Notes: a model not told the origin generated them from the sequence alone. 64,000 bases of DNA from Eonycteris spelaea (GCA_003508835.1 PUFA01000007.1:18933001-18997000), one strand, 5' to 3'; positions 45,800 to 57,564 are shown, counted from the first letter of the stretch. Translations and numbers: made by a program.

Positions 45800-46190
45800 T
45801 TAAATATGTAATATCAAATAATATATTTTTTTACTATTTTTAACATTATCATTACTTACTCTCATGGATATCTGTCTTAGGAATCAATCATTTCAAAACA
45901 CATTCAAGCAAGCTTAACTAAACAGAGATATATTCTGATGTCATTTGAGCCCCTTAACCAAACCAAAATTGATCCTATAACCACCCTAACTAAGCCTTTG
46001 AATGTTGTGAACCAATAAATACTTAAACCAGTTTAAATTGTTCATTTTCTTTCTTAAGCCCCAAAAGAGTCCAAATTGATAGAGCTGAATTCACTCAAAT
46101 AAACCTCATTTATACAGAGTTTCCAACTTGTATCTGAGTGTTCCACTCTTTAAGTATAAATAGGCAGCTGATGATCACCAGTTATTAATG
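45800..46190. other. non-coding sequence with a possible old LTR-like end
   Basis: 45890-46150 contains AATAAACCTCATTTATACAG and TTGTATCTGAGTGTTCCACT, which resembles the R/U5 end of an old LTR on the plus strand. Too degraded to name. Confidence 0.35.
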
Positions 46191-46379
46191 ACATGCCTCT
46201 AAAATAAATGACAGAGACCAAAATAGACAGGGTGAATTTAAAAATGGAAGAATAATTAATGGGAGAAAAACTAAACAAACTACTAAACAAAATCTAGCAT
46301 TTAAATCATGAGTTTACAAGAAAAGATGTTGTTGCATTTGATGAATCAAGAGAAGGGTGGTATTAAACATAAAAACACT

Positions 46380-47060
46380 TATAGAATTAAAAATAGTATT
46401 TAGAAATAAATATACTATAGCAGAAATGAAAACAATGGAATAGAGTATGGAAATTTTTTAAGAAGCAGGAATGCAAGGAAATGTAAAATAGGAGAAAAAA
46501 ACTTTTAAAGACTAGAAATCAAAATTACTTTCTTTCCAGAAAGAAAAAGAGAGAAGAGAGGAAAAAAAAGAAAAGGAGGAGGTGGGGGAAAGAGTGGGAA
46601 TCATAAAAAAACAAAATTGAAGAAAAATTTTCAGAACTCAAGGAAATAAATTTACAGAATAAGTGGGACATCATGGAACAAGATAGATAGTACATGAAAT
46701 AGACTCCTTCCAAGACATATCCATTATCAAGTTTGAGAACATTGAGAATAAAAGAACATATCCTAAAAGCTCCCAGATAGAGAAAAGAAGAACACTTTCA
46801 TACAAAGATTTTAGAATTAGAATGGCACAGGAACTTCTCAATGGAAGTGAAAACAATAACTAGAGTAATGTTTCTAATTCTGAGGAAAAATTTTCCAACC
46901 TATAATTGCATATCTTGCCAAATTACCATTAAGTGTAAGGCCATTAGGAAAAAATATTTCTAAATGTGCAAGGTCTCAAAAATTTGCTTTCTTTCTCCCT
47001 TCCTCAGGACAGTACCGGAAGCAACACATCCCAAAATGAAAAATTAAACAAGGAAAAGGA
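46380..47060 (+). mobile_element. old L1/HAL1-like ORF1 fragment
   Basis: A-rich, with the ordered segments ACATATCCATTATCAAGTTT, ATCCTAAAAGCTCCCAGATA and TAGAATGGCACAGGAACTTC expected for the ORF1 region of old L1 or HAL1 elements. ORF2 sequence does not follow. Frames are destroyed. Confidence 0.5.
46538..46600 (+). repeat. polypurine tract
   Basis: 45 consecutive purines at 46538-46582, continuing to 46600 with only two pyrimidines. Confidence 0.85.
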
Positions 47061-47149
47061 ACATGTAGTTAATTGAAGAGAGGGCAACGGAATAACAGGC
47101 TAGTGGTGAAAGGCCAGGCCATGTCTGTTCGTCTGCAGTCCACACAGTT

Positions 47150-47290
47150 ACTCCCTGCCAGAGAGGTTATTCACTCTCCCATTTTGCAAATAGGAAAATC
47201 GAGGCCCATAGAGACTTTATAACTTCTCCAAGATCAAATAGAGGCAAAGCCCGGTTAGAATCGGACCCTTGGCTCCCACATCTGTGCTCC
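47150..47290 (-). mobile_element. MIR SINE fragment
   Basis: Inverted MIR: CATTTTGCAAATAGGAAAAT, CGAGGCCCATAGAGAC, a TCAAATAGAGGCAAAGC block and TTAGAATCGGACCC. Confidence 0.7.
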
Positions 47291-47299
47291 TTTTGACTG

Positions 47300-48245
47300 A
47301 CTCGGAATCTGCATTATTACCCTTCACTCCTTGCACCCACAGAACAGGTGGCACCGGTGTAAGCCGCTAACCATAAAACGCACTGCTCGAGCACTGAGAA
47401 ATGGATTTGAGCAGATGACATTCCAAAGACATTTTTAAATAAACAATGAACCTTTAAAGTAATGGAGGCCATATTTATCCTACTGCTCAAATTGATAGCT
47501 GGGATGTGGTTTACAATATTAAAATATTTATAATACATATTTAATTTCCACCCCTCTCTACCAAAAACCATAATGAAAACTTTAATCAGCACTTTCCCTA
47601 ACATTTGAAGGCAATTATAAGACTATATTAACATTCATCTTACATGGCTTCTTTAAAAGGGCTCAATTATTTAGCATGGCTGTTAAATCATTAAGCAAGT
47701 GCACTGTGTGATATCATAAACGTGGCTGATATGAATTCACTATTTGCTTATCTAAAACATTTTCCTAGAGTTGAATTAAAGAAATTACCTAATTATCATA
47801 CAAGAGTCAGACACAATTCCTTGACTGATCTGTCATCTTGGTGAGAATATGATCTCACTACACTGATTGAATTAGTCACCAAATACCTAAAACAAAATAA
47901 AAATTATCTTCATCAAATGCAACTTTTTGTTTAAATTCTCAACAAATTTCAATTATATAATGAGAGAATTAATAAGATATAATGAAAGAGTCAAAGAAAT
48001 AACTTTTGATCACAATAAATGGTTGTTAAATGATAGGACCCCATAAATAAATTCTGGAGGGCACCTTCACTATGCTAAACTTTACAGAAAGGATTTCATG
48101 ATGCCTTCTCTTTGTCAATTATTAATAAATAATTAAGATTTCTTTCAGGATCTTGCTCGTCTCCAAAAGAAGGCTATAATTAAAGGTTAGATTCCTGATG
48201 CTTCCCAGGCATCCGGGCTAAAAAATTATCAGTCATTTTCATCTT
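47300..48245. other. unique AT-rich DNA, possible conserved non-coding element
   Basis: No transposable element recognised. 47600-47900 has several TAAT/ATTA cores (for example AATTACCTAATTATCAT) in unique sequence, a composition often seen in conserved developmental enhancers. No gene is present. This is an inference from composition only. Confidence 0.3.
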
Positions 48246-48249
48246 TAAC

Positions 48250-48645
48250 GTACTCTATCCATTTAACATATCTGGTTGATTCCATCTTTCAAATCTCTTC
48301 CTCTCCATTATCCACTGTCATTCTCATAGTCCAAGCTTTCATCACCTTTCACTGGAAATAACTTATTCATTTCTAACTGGCCTTCCTCTGATCTTGTCTC
48401 AACTGGACAGTCATATTTTATATTACAGCCACATATAAGGTCTACTGTTTTCCTGAAATCCAAATTCTTTCAGGTTTTTCTATCAAGCTTACTTCCCACT
48501 AAATTCCCCATACCATGCAATAGAATGCAAGTCATCTGTATAGTGGAGATTTGGAGTTGTTTTATTCTCTCCAGAATTTTCAGTGCCTAAATACAGTGTC
48601 GTATACTCTGTAGGTGCTCAGTAAATATTTGCTGAACACAATAAT
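48250..48645 (+). mobile_element. L2 LINE 3' region
   Basis: A pyrimidine-rich, L2-like body ends with TAGGTGCTCAGTAAATATTT and GCTGAACACAATAA, matching the L2 3' end. Middle segments such as TCCAAATTCTTTCAGGTTTT are diverged. Confidence 0.6.
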
Positions 48646-48854
48646 GGGTGTGGCTTACTCTCACCTTATACTGAACCAGCCATTGAACAATTGCACTCAG
48701 CTTTAAAAAAGCTCTGGACTCCAACGGACACTGATCAGAAATTCTAGCAATCTCAAAATTCCTCTTCAAACAATGCATCTGCTGAGAAATATGGTTGACA
48801 ATCTTCCGTCAATTTGGTGTCTCTTTTAGTTCTTCAGAGGACCTATTGCCTTAA

Positions 48855-50800
48855 TACGTTACTTTTAACATGGTGAAATATAAAAAACATAATTTCCATT
48901 TTATGTGTATAGTTCAGTGGCATTAAGTACATTCACATTGCTGTGCAACCATCACAATCATCTCCAGAATTTATTCATCATCCTTAACTGAAACTCTGTA
49001 CCCTTACACAATAATTTCCCATTTCTTCCTCTTCAGATTCTGGCAACTATCATTCTACTTTCCATCTCTATGATTTGATTACTCTAGATACTTTATATAA
49101 TATTTGTCCTTTGTGTCTGGCTTATTTCACTTAGCATATCTTAAGCTTCATCCATGTTGTAGCATGTGCCCGAATTTTCATTTCTTTTTCCAAGGTCTGA
49201 ATAATATTCCATTGTATGTATATATACCATATTTTGTGATCCATTCATTCTGTCAGTAAACTTTTGGATTGTTTCCACATTTTGGTTATTGTGAAATAAT
49301 GCTGCTAAAAATACAAGTGTATAAATACATGTTTGAACTCCTTGCTTTCAAATCTTTTGTGGTTTATATCTGGAAGTGGAATTGCTGATCACATGGTAAT
49401 TTTACATTTAATTTTTTTAAAGTAACAACCATATTGTTTTCTGCAGCGGCTGTTTACTATTTAACTATTCCCACCTTCATGCACAAGGCTTCCATATCTT
49501 CCACATACTTGCCAGCATGCTATGTTTGTTTGTTTTGATAATAGCTCACCCTAATTGATATAAAGTGGTTATCCATTGTGGTTTTTGTTTGAATTTCTCT
49601 AATGATTAGAGTAATGTTGAGCATCTTCTTTAGATATGTTGTATATTTTCTTTGGAGAAATGTCTGTTCATTGTCCACTTTTTTAATTGCATTCTTTTAC
49701 TTGTTTTTGAAGTTGTGAGGTTTTTATATAGTTTAGATATTAACCCCTTATCAGAGTACATCATTTGCAATATATTCTCCCATTTCTGTGGAGCTGCCTT
49801 TTCAGTCTCTTTCATGGTGTCCTATGAGGCAACAAATTTTTTAAATTTTAATCATTACCTTTAAAATTAAATTTAAATTTTAAAGTCCATTTATTATTTT
49901 TCATTTTTGTTCCTGATGTTTTGGGTGTCACATCCAAGAAACCATGGCCAAATCGAATATCATTGAAGCTTTCTCGCTTTTTTTTTTTAAAGAGATTTAT
50001 AGTTTTGGATCTACATTTAGAACTTTGATCCATTTTTGTTTTGTATGGTAATTAAAATAAGGGTTCAACTTCATTCTTTTCTATGTGGATATCCAGTTTT
50101 CCAAGCACCATTTGTTGTTAAAAACTTCTCCATTTGAATGGTCTCGGCATTCTTGTCAAAAATCATTTGAAGACCCTTGAGGGTCTATTTCTGTGTTTTG
50201 TATTCTATTCCACTGATTTATATGTTTGTGTTTGTGCAAATTCCTATACTGTTTTGATTACTGTAGGTTATAGTAAGTTTTGAAATCAGGAAGTGTGAGT
50301 CTTTCCAACTTCCTTTTCAAGATTTTTTTTTGACAAATTATTTTTTATTTGGGGTTCCTTGAGATTCCATATAAATTTTAGAATAGATCTTCATATTTCT
50401 GCAAAGAAATATTAATATTGTGATGGAATTGCATTAAATCTGTAGATTGCTTTGGGTGGAATTAACATGTTACCAATATTAACTCTTTAATTATTGTGCT
50501 TTCTGTAATTTCTTCATCAACATTTTGTAGTTTTCATTGTACAATCCTTTAGTCTCCCTGGTTAAGTTTCATTTCTAAATATTTTTGTGGGTTTTTTTAA
50601 TGGCATAAATAGAATTATTTTATTAATTTTCCTTTTTGCAATTTCCATTGTTCATTACATAGAAATTTAATTGATTTTGTGTGTTGATTTTGTTCCTGAA
50701 ACTCTTGCTGAATTAATGTTTTGGTTCTAACAGCTTTCTGTGGAATCTTTAGGTTATACTGAACTTTTAGTTTGTTCTTTCTTATATTATAGTTGTTATT
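48855..50800 (-). mobile_element. old LINE-1 (L1-F): 3' UTR and ORF2 C-terminal half
   Basis: On the plus strand the inverted 3' UTR begins at 48865 (TTTTAACATGGTGAAATATA) with TAGTTCAGTGGCATTAAGTA and CACATTGCTGTGCAACCATC. Inverted ORF2 C-terminal sequence follows, including TGGCTTATTTCACTTAGCAT and GTCTGAATAATATTCCATTG. Frame fragments with ORF2 motifs occur at 49630-49815. It continues to about 50800. No 5' part is present (5'-truncated). Confidence 0.8.
49630..49815 (-). pseudogene. L1-F ORF2 C-terminal fragment
   Basis: A 61-codon minus-strand frame contains W-E-N-I-L-Q-M-M-Y-S-D-K-G-L-I-S-K-L-Y and N-R-H-F-S-K-E-N-I, the standard signature of the L1 ORF2p region before its C-terminal cysteine motif. 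Isolated by stops on both sides. Confidence 0.85.
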
Positions 50801-51109
50801 TATAGTCATTTTTGTGTCTGCCTATCTCTTCCGACTGTAAAATTACCTGAAGTACAATGCCTTTCTTTATAGCTCCCTAGCCTACAGTTTTTGTGTATAT
50901 AGTTGATACAAATGAATAAAAATGAAAAATCAAGTACCTATTTTAAAAGAATAATCTATGATCCTGAATTATGGGCAATATTCTGAGAAGGGTCATTCCT
51001 GGGACTGGAGGTGTCTTATGTTCTTTTCTTCTTACAAACCCTCTGTCAAACCTATGATATATTTCAGGGTCCGAGATGAAAAACAGAAGAGGAGGAAAAC
51101 AGAAGAGCA

Positions 51110-51230
51110 ACATTTACTGAATATCAACTCTCTGTCAAATTACAATTCTCATTTCATAGTCACAATATGATGAAGCAGCATTACTCTACCCATTTCTCTA
51201 ACGAGATTGCAGATTTTTAGAGAAGTTAAT
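51110..51230 (-). mobile_element. MIR SINE fragment
   Basis: An inverted MIR-like order (ATTTACTGAATATCAACTCT, CTCATTTCATAGTCACAATA, TCTACCCATTTCTCTAACGA) with high divergence. Confidence 0.4.
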
Positions 51231-51234
51231 TGAG

Positions 51235-52265
51235 ATTATAGGTCTAGGAAGTAGAGAAGACAGAATTCTATGGGTAAATTATTAGGCAAGAAGAATCTTT
51301 GGAAATTGGAAAGAGAAAAAGAAGATGGCTAATGAAGATTAGATATCTTTATCATAGGGTCTTATGAAACAAAAGTTAGTCCCATCAAGACTGGAAATGT
51401 GATTCTGCCTTGGGAACAGGAGAGGAATTTGAGATGTGTTTAGGGGGGCTGTGACAGTACAAAATCAGTTTATTTTACTATATTGTGCTGGGGCAAGGTA
51501 TGAAGTATTCATGGCAGAGCTGAGGTTGTATCACCTGTGTATTAAAGCAGGAGCTGAGAAACCCCGTGGATGCACATGTCAAACTAAGTAGTGAATAAAA
51601 GTTACTCAAAACTTCTGCAATATCAGGAATTCTGCTTATTCTGCACCTGTGGAGCCCTAGGAGTTATGGGTCAATGCATTCGAACCCCTGGTGTGCCTGA
51701 CTTTGAGGTCTGTTTTTCCTTCACCGTACAAACTTAAGACTTATTATTTCCTAGAAAATATATACTTTCTACCTTGGTACTTTATTCTCAAGATACCTCC
51801 AACATGGCCAGAATCAACTGTACTACTGAACTTTGCAAATTGCCTTAACATTTTCTCCAAAGAGGTATTTGCCTTTTTTTTTCTTTCTGCCTAGTTTAAG
51901 CAAGGAAGAACTAGGTAAAAGAATTTATTTTACAGCACTCTGCTATTGCCGTGTTTAATAAATACTAAGTAATATGCTTATAATTGCTAAATATGGGCAA
52001 AATGCTGCTATGGATCACAGATCTACTCAATAAAAGATTTCATTATATTCAATCAATGCTGAGATAAACTGCTGGGTTTTTGTCTGTTTTCAGCTGTGAA
52101 ATGAATAATCACGAAAGAGAATTAACTGATAATAACATATTCTAAGGACACGTCTATTGCCCAGTCATGGTTTTTTCTAGATTTAATATCAATTTTGCAA
52201 TTTGTATATTTTTCTTTTTATTCATTTCAAGGTCATGTTTTCCTTCAGATGTTTGCTGGAAATGG
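51235..52265. other. non-coding sequence, no gene
   Basis: No repeat recognised; only chance frames up to 67 codons. Confidence 0.4.
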
Positions 52266-52267
52266 GC

Positions 52268-52270
<3 letters not shown>

Positions 52271-52298
<28 letters not shown>

Positions 52299-52324
52299 AC
52301 ATGTGTGTTTGTGTGTGTGTGTGT
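52271..52324. repeat. (TG)n microsatellite, interrupted
   Basis: A TG run with one ACATG and one TTTG interruption. Confidence 0.96.
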
Positions 52325-52725
52325 TCTATCCCCAAGTAGAGATAGAGAATAAGTAGGTCAAATAGTTGATCTATTTTCAAATATATCTAAAATTATTGCT
52401 GTATGTCATCCTAAGGGCACACTTAAAATGAATTCCAGTAAACATCACATGTCTCAATCTGTCTGTCAATCACAGTAGTCCTTACATCCATAGCCAGACT
52501 CTCACAGCAAACTGTAGTGGGAAAAATCCTAACTTGTAATAAAACTATTTTGACATTCTGCATTCTTGTAAATTTCCTAAATTTCTCCTTCCCTCAAACC
52601 ACTTATTTATGTTTGATATTTTTTAAACCCTGACATTTTAAAAGATAACTTTACATAAGAATTTTACTCATTTTCCACAAAATGACTCGTCATGAAAATT
52701 GCCAGAGGAAAATTTACAAAAGTAA

Positions 52726-52728
<3 letters not shown>

Positions 52729-52763
<35 letters not shown>
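52729..52763. repeat. (CA)n microsatellite
   Basis: About 17 CA units, complementary to the TG run about 405 bp upstream. Confidence 0.96.
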
Positions 52764-52766
<3 letters not shown>

Positions 52767-52769
52767 TCA

Positions 52770-54605
52770 TTATTTTCAGGCAGGAAACTGCATTATTATT
52801 GTGGTCTTGTCATTCCTAGAGCTGTCCAAACAAACTCCAGGACGCTGAGCTTTCTATTATGCCTTTCACATCAACAAAATAATCTTTAGCTACAATTTGG
52901 ATTACAGAAGTGTGGACAGCTGATAAAAAGAATGTGGCACAATTTCCAATCTTAGAGTTAGAAGAAGACTGTGTCTGTAGAAAGCTCACTGAGACTCCGC
53001 CCTGGAATCTGCAGAACCCTAAAAAGGGAAATTTGCCAGAAACTGACTTCTCAATAACTCCCTGTACCTAACTTCAACAGAGTGGCACTCTTTTTGAATA
53101 ATAATGAAGACGACACAGAGGTGCTCGATGCCACTGTCAGGGTTCTGTGGAGCTCAGTTTGAGCCTTTCCTCCCTTTGGATTCTAGCTTCAGAGGGAGTA
53201 AGGCAGTTTCCCGGTGTTAGTAAAACTTTGTTTCACAGCACTGAAGTCTGTCTCCGAGAGCAAAGTAGGGGATGTGAAGACTGCCTTAGCAGAGGGAGAA
53301 ATTCACTGCTCTGCAATGCTCTCTGTCCATGAACGAAGCAGCCAACAAAGCGGTGAGTCGCCTCTTAGCAGCCTCAACTTTTATCTCTGAAGCCAGAACT
53401 CACAAAGTAGGTGACTATGACCCTCTTCGGTTTGTTCTGTCTGTACTGACACTTCAGCCTTCTTCCTGATTGGCAACCACAGACCAAGAATGATCACTCA
53501 AAAATGAAACTGGAAAAAGGAGCCAGAGGGCTTAGTTGGTTTGTAGGTAGTGCTGCTAATGCTGAAGTTATGGACATGATTCCTGAATTAGACAAAAGAT
53601 GAACCATATCTTAATATACAAGGACACCAGCATTGTATATCACAGAATATGGCAGAGTAAGGGTGTTAGAGAAAGAGAGAGAGAAATGAATTAAAGGAAA
53701 TTAATCATTGAAAAATTGACTTTCTTTTTTTTGAAAATAGCCATCTGTTAATCTTAGGGGTGGTGAGTGATCTCATTTACTCATACTTGCACTGATCACA
53801 GACGAACAATCAATCAACATTACCAAAAGGGAAGAGACGGTAACAGATAAATGTCAAAAGAAAAAACATATGATTTTCTCAAGTTAATGAACTTTGTCTA
53901 AAACACTTAAAAGTGACCTTGGCATCACCAAAAGCAAAATGGTCACTCATTGTTTCTATGTGTTTTTCATCTTCGTAAGCCTGGGTTTTTGTTTTTCTTT
54001 TTTTTTTTCCTTTTTAACTTTCTTAAGCAATGAGGCTTTTTTTGTCTAAAAAATGTCTAATTCAAAACAAAACCATGAATCAAGAAGGTTTAAACCTGTG
54101 AGATCTACCATTTCTTGCTTAGGACAAGTTACGCAGCTTTCCAGGGTTCTAGTCCTCTAATTATGAAATATCAAACTTTTTAAAAAACATTTTAAAATTC
54201 TGAGAAGCCAAAGGATATTGCTAAATTGACACAAACTTCTTCCATTTCAAAACTCTCCTGCCCAGGAGATTTGAAATGATTGTCATGATTCAAAACATTC
54301 ACTGTCAAGAATATTTCTGCCTTTGCACTGTGTCAAATTTAAAAGGTTTTAATGCGTTTGTATTGGATTCTCTGCTCCCGTGTCCCTTGGTGCAGTTACA
54401 AGTGATGTATTGATATGAGGCATTCTGAAAACGAAAGGGAGAAAAGAGACTTTTATTCTCCCTCCTCAACTACCATAAGTCATGCTTTTACATCTGACCT
54501 CACCTGCTTTCCTCTGTCTATGATCCAAGTACAGAGAAGGCATTTCTATCTTAGCAGGCAACTCTTTCCTTTTTCTCAACCCTAGGTTTCTGAAAAATAA
54601 AATGT
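52770..54605. other. non-coding sequence; 52960-53352 is a weak exon candidate
   Basis: No transposable element recognised over about 1.8 kb. The GC content rises at 52960-53400, and a strong 5' splice-site match GCG/GTGAGT lies at 53350-53358. No coding frame with recognisable content accompanies it. Confidence 0.3.
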
Positions 54606-54612
54606 TATTTGC

Positions 54613-54632
54613 AAAAAAAAAAAAAAAAAAAA
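54613..54632. repeat. poly(A) run
   Basis: About 20 A residues after ATTTGC. It could be the tail of a tiny retroinsertion; no element body is recognised upstream. Confidence 0.85.
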
Positions 54633-54883
54633 GGAGGTGGGTGGAGGGTCTATGCTGGTTGACTTGTTCTGATCCTAGTCTGAAAGCCTGCCTAAAATAT
54701 GAAGGAACTTGGAGTGATTTAGTGTAACACCAGCAGCAAAACACAACTGTAAATTATTCTTTTCCAACCTGCTCTCTGAGGCTCAAATTGCTGTTTTGCT
54801 GTCTGCATCTTCAATGATGGCTGATACATCCCCTGGGTAGAAAAGTGCTGATCTCTTCTACCTTGATTTAGTAGCTGAGTTAA

Positions 54884-54890
54884 ATATATA

Positions 54891-54940
<50 letters not shown>
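54884..54940. repeat. (AT)n microsatellite
   Basis: About 28 AT units with one TTAT interruption. The minus-strand frame encoding an I-Y repeat here is an artefact of this tract. Confidence 0.97.
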
Positions 54941-54943
<3 letters not shown>

Positions 54944-54949
54944 CTTACC

Positions 54950-55980
54950 AGTCATCAAAATCAGTGAAGGCAAGAAGGAGGGAGGGTGGGAGAGAATAAC
55001 TGAGGTTTCATTTGCCATAAGTGAGAAATAATCTCCATATACAAACAACTCTCTCATCTCAGTTATGATTTAATCTGTTTTGGACTAAAACAATAAGAAG
55101 TCCTAGTACTTAATGATTTTGTTTTGTTTTTTAAATCAGAGCAATTCTGGTTTTGTAGTAATTTGAAAGGAAAAGTTTTGACAAGCCAAAATGACATCTT
55201 AAATAGAGAAGGTAACAAATGTATCTAGTATGACTGCAAATCAGCCAGGGTATCATCCTGAGACTTTAGATAGATCTAATGCTTAATCCTTCAATTCATA
55301 CGAGTCACCTGACCTATCAAGGTCATACTTCTCAGAAAAGAAACAGATTGGGGGTTTAAAAAGTCTTCCCAGGGAAAAGATTGCAGATGAAAACTGAAAA
55401 ATAGATGGAAATTAATCAGAAGAAGGAAAGGACCTTTGTACTCTACTCTTATACAGAGCTGCAGAGATACTAAATATCATGGATTTTTCATAAATGAAGA
55501 TAGAAGACATTAATCATCAAATCTGTGGGTGAGAAAAGCTTCGAGGAAGAGAAAACATGTTTCATAACAGAACTCTCCACCAAGTGACTACCAATGTTGA
55601 GCAAGGGATGAAATCTTACAATAGAACTTTAATACAGATAAATGTGTCACCCCACATGTGGATTTAAAATATATTTTTTTCTTAATTCTAAACACTCTCC
55701 TATAGGATAAAGAAGACTGAGGTTACCGGTAACACATGTTCTCGGAGGTGGTAATCGTAGAAATAGACCCTTCTGCGGTCGTGAGCAGTAAGCATCGTGC
55801 TCTTTCTCCTCTGCCCCAGTCAGATCACTCGTGAGATGATGTTTGTGCTCAGTTCCTTAAGAGACAAGGTAAAGACATCAGGGGAAACTGGAGCACAGTC
55901 AGAGAGACGTGACTGGGACTACTGGAAACAGGAAACCATGATGTAGAGAGTCAGATCTGATCAAAGCATTGGCAAAGCCA
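54950..55980. other. non-coding sequence, no gene
   Basis: No repeat recognised; no credible frame. Confidence 0.4.
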
Positions 55981-55984
55981 TGCC

Positions 55985-56282
55985 TTGCTGTGTCGCAAAC
56001 TGCCGAGGACAGAGAAGCAAAACAGTTAGCAGACAGCTGCTTCTAGTTTAACATAGACAACCGGGTACAGACAGGCCTTGGGAATTACTGCTGCCAGCAA
56101 GTTTCAAGTCCTGAGAAGACGACTCCCACTCCCTCCTCGACCTTCAAAAGTATATAGTAAACGTGCTGAGCTTGACTCGGGGACACTGTATGCAAAGTGC
56201 AGTGTCCCACGTGGCCCAGCTTTTGTATATACAGTCTCTGTGTCTGTCTCCATCCTTCCATCAGCCCATCTCAGGTATGTTA
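55985..56282 (+). mobile_element. ERV LTR-like segment (U3-R-U5), possibly ERVK-class
   Basis: Contains ACAGTTAGCAGACAGCTGC, a TATA-like GTATATAG at 56150-56157, a GTGTCCCACGTGGCCCAGC block and TTTGTATATACAGTCTCTGT followed by CTGTCTCC, an R/U5-like sequence with a degenerate polyadenylation signal. A 5' splice-site-like CAG/GTATGT follows at 56272-56280. Several CpG dinucleotides survive, which suggests a fairly young copy. No gag, pol or env frame is found, so it is a solo or partial LTR. The class is uncertain. Confidence 0.5.
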
Positions 56283-56332
56283 ACCCTCTAGCCGTGCAGG
56301 TCACAGCACCATGAAATTGAAGAAAATCGGTG

Positions 56333-56371
56333 GTGGTGCTTGGTGGCAGTGGCGGGGGTGGTGGTGGTGCT
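56333..56371 (+). repeat. GGT-rich imperfect triplet tract
   Basis: Repeated GGTGGTGCTTGGTGGCAGTG and GGTGGTGGTGGTGC units. Confidence 0.8.
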
Positions 56372-56389
56372 TGAAGCACACGTGCTCGG

Positions 56390-56830
56390 AATGTCTCTCA
56401 GCTAAGCCCTTTCCTATTTCATGCCCACTTTATTTTCAAAGGTGGCAAATTTCAACTTGTTGCGTAACAAGTATGGTCAATTGGTTGTAACTTCTGGGAG
56501 AGATGTGACAAGAGTGCTGAGACTCTATGCAGACCCTGCCAAGAAATCACTTAGCAGTGACCTCCACAGCCATGAGAGCAGGAGTGGGGGCACTATTATG
56601 CTAGGTTTTGGCCATTTCTGTCCGATCGACTATACCCATCGACCACATAAATCCAGTTTTTGGGCTTTGGGCTTACCTTCACCTCAGCCTCACAGTGGCT
56701 CTCCAAAAAATTCTGGTAAATCCTTCTGGAATGTAGCCAGGCCAAAATATACTATAAAGCCACCTTAACGAGCACCGCTGAGGCTGCAGGCGAATGTTAA
56801 ATGCCTTTGCTTTCCCTCAGTGCCCTTCAA
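56390..56830 (+). other. GC-richer block with an anonymous 115-codon open frame
   Basis: The frame at 56421-56768 encodes V-A-N-F-N-L-L-R-N-K-Y-G-Q-L-V and later a proline/serine-rich end. I recognise no domain, signal peptide or membrane segment. It sits between an ERV-like LTR and an L1 3' end and retains CpG sites, so it may be part of a retroviral remnant, a processed-transcript relic or chance. The start is simply the first ATG. Confidence 0.3.
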
Positions 56831-56896
56831 GTGAATTAGAAGAAGCATGTCTGAGCTGGTGCTACCCGTAAATTGTCTTTGGGCCAGATAGTAGGG

Positions 56897-57235
56897 ACTG
56901 AATTCTAAGTGAAATAAGTCAGACAGAAAAGGTTGCGGGCCATATCATTTCACGCGTATGTGGAACATAAAACTATAAACAAACAAAACATGACAGGCAA
57001 GCAGAGACTCATGGACACTCATGGGTTAGTGATTTCCAGAGGGAAGTGGGGAGGGGAGAGGTAGATAGAGATGAAAGGGGTCAAATATTTGGTGACGGAA
57101 GGAAATCTAACTCTGGGTGGTGAATACACAATGCAATATATATGATATATTATTGAATTGTACAGTTGAAACCTATTTGATTTTATTAACCAATGTCACC
57201 CCACTAATTTTAATAAAAATAAAAATAATAATTAA
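56897..57235 (+). mobile_element. LINE-1 3' end (young type)
   Basis: Starts in the ORF2 C-terminal/3' UTR region (GTGAAATAAGTCAGACAGAA). It continues with CACTCATGGGTTAGTGATTT, GGTGACGGAAGGAAATCTAA, GGTGGTGAATACACAATGC, TGTACAGTTGAAACCTATTT and ATTAACCAATGTCACCCCAC, then ends in an ATAAAAATAAAAATAATAA tail. 5'-truncated. Few changes relative to the other copies, so relatively recent. Confidence 0.88.
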
Positions 57236-57564
57236 TAAATAAGTCATCCTGGTCCCTTTGAATGTATCCAGAGAAATACAGCATTAATAATAATATATAA
57301 GATAGGTAGAGAAGGTCAGTCCTTTGTAGTCTGTGGTGCATAATCCCCCTTCTTTCAGGCCTGTTCTCCCCAGTCTTTGGCTCACAGGCATCCCACAGTC
57401 CAAATGGATGCATCTTGATGGGGCATTAAAAGAAAACATCACGGAATGCTGTGGTGGCTGATGAGGTCCCTAGGGGGAGTGGACATTTAAAAGACTTAAG
57501 TATTTTCTCTACTTATCACAAATTAGGCCTGTTGCGCATGATGGAGTGAGTCAGAAAGTCAGGG

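Noticed and set aside
54719..55057. Minus-strand 112-codon frame with an I-Y repeat
   Set aside because: The repeat region is simply the (AT)n microsatellite translated.
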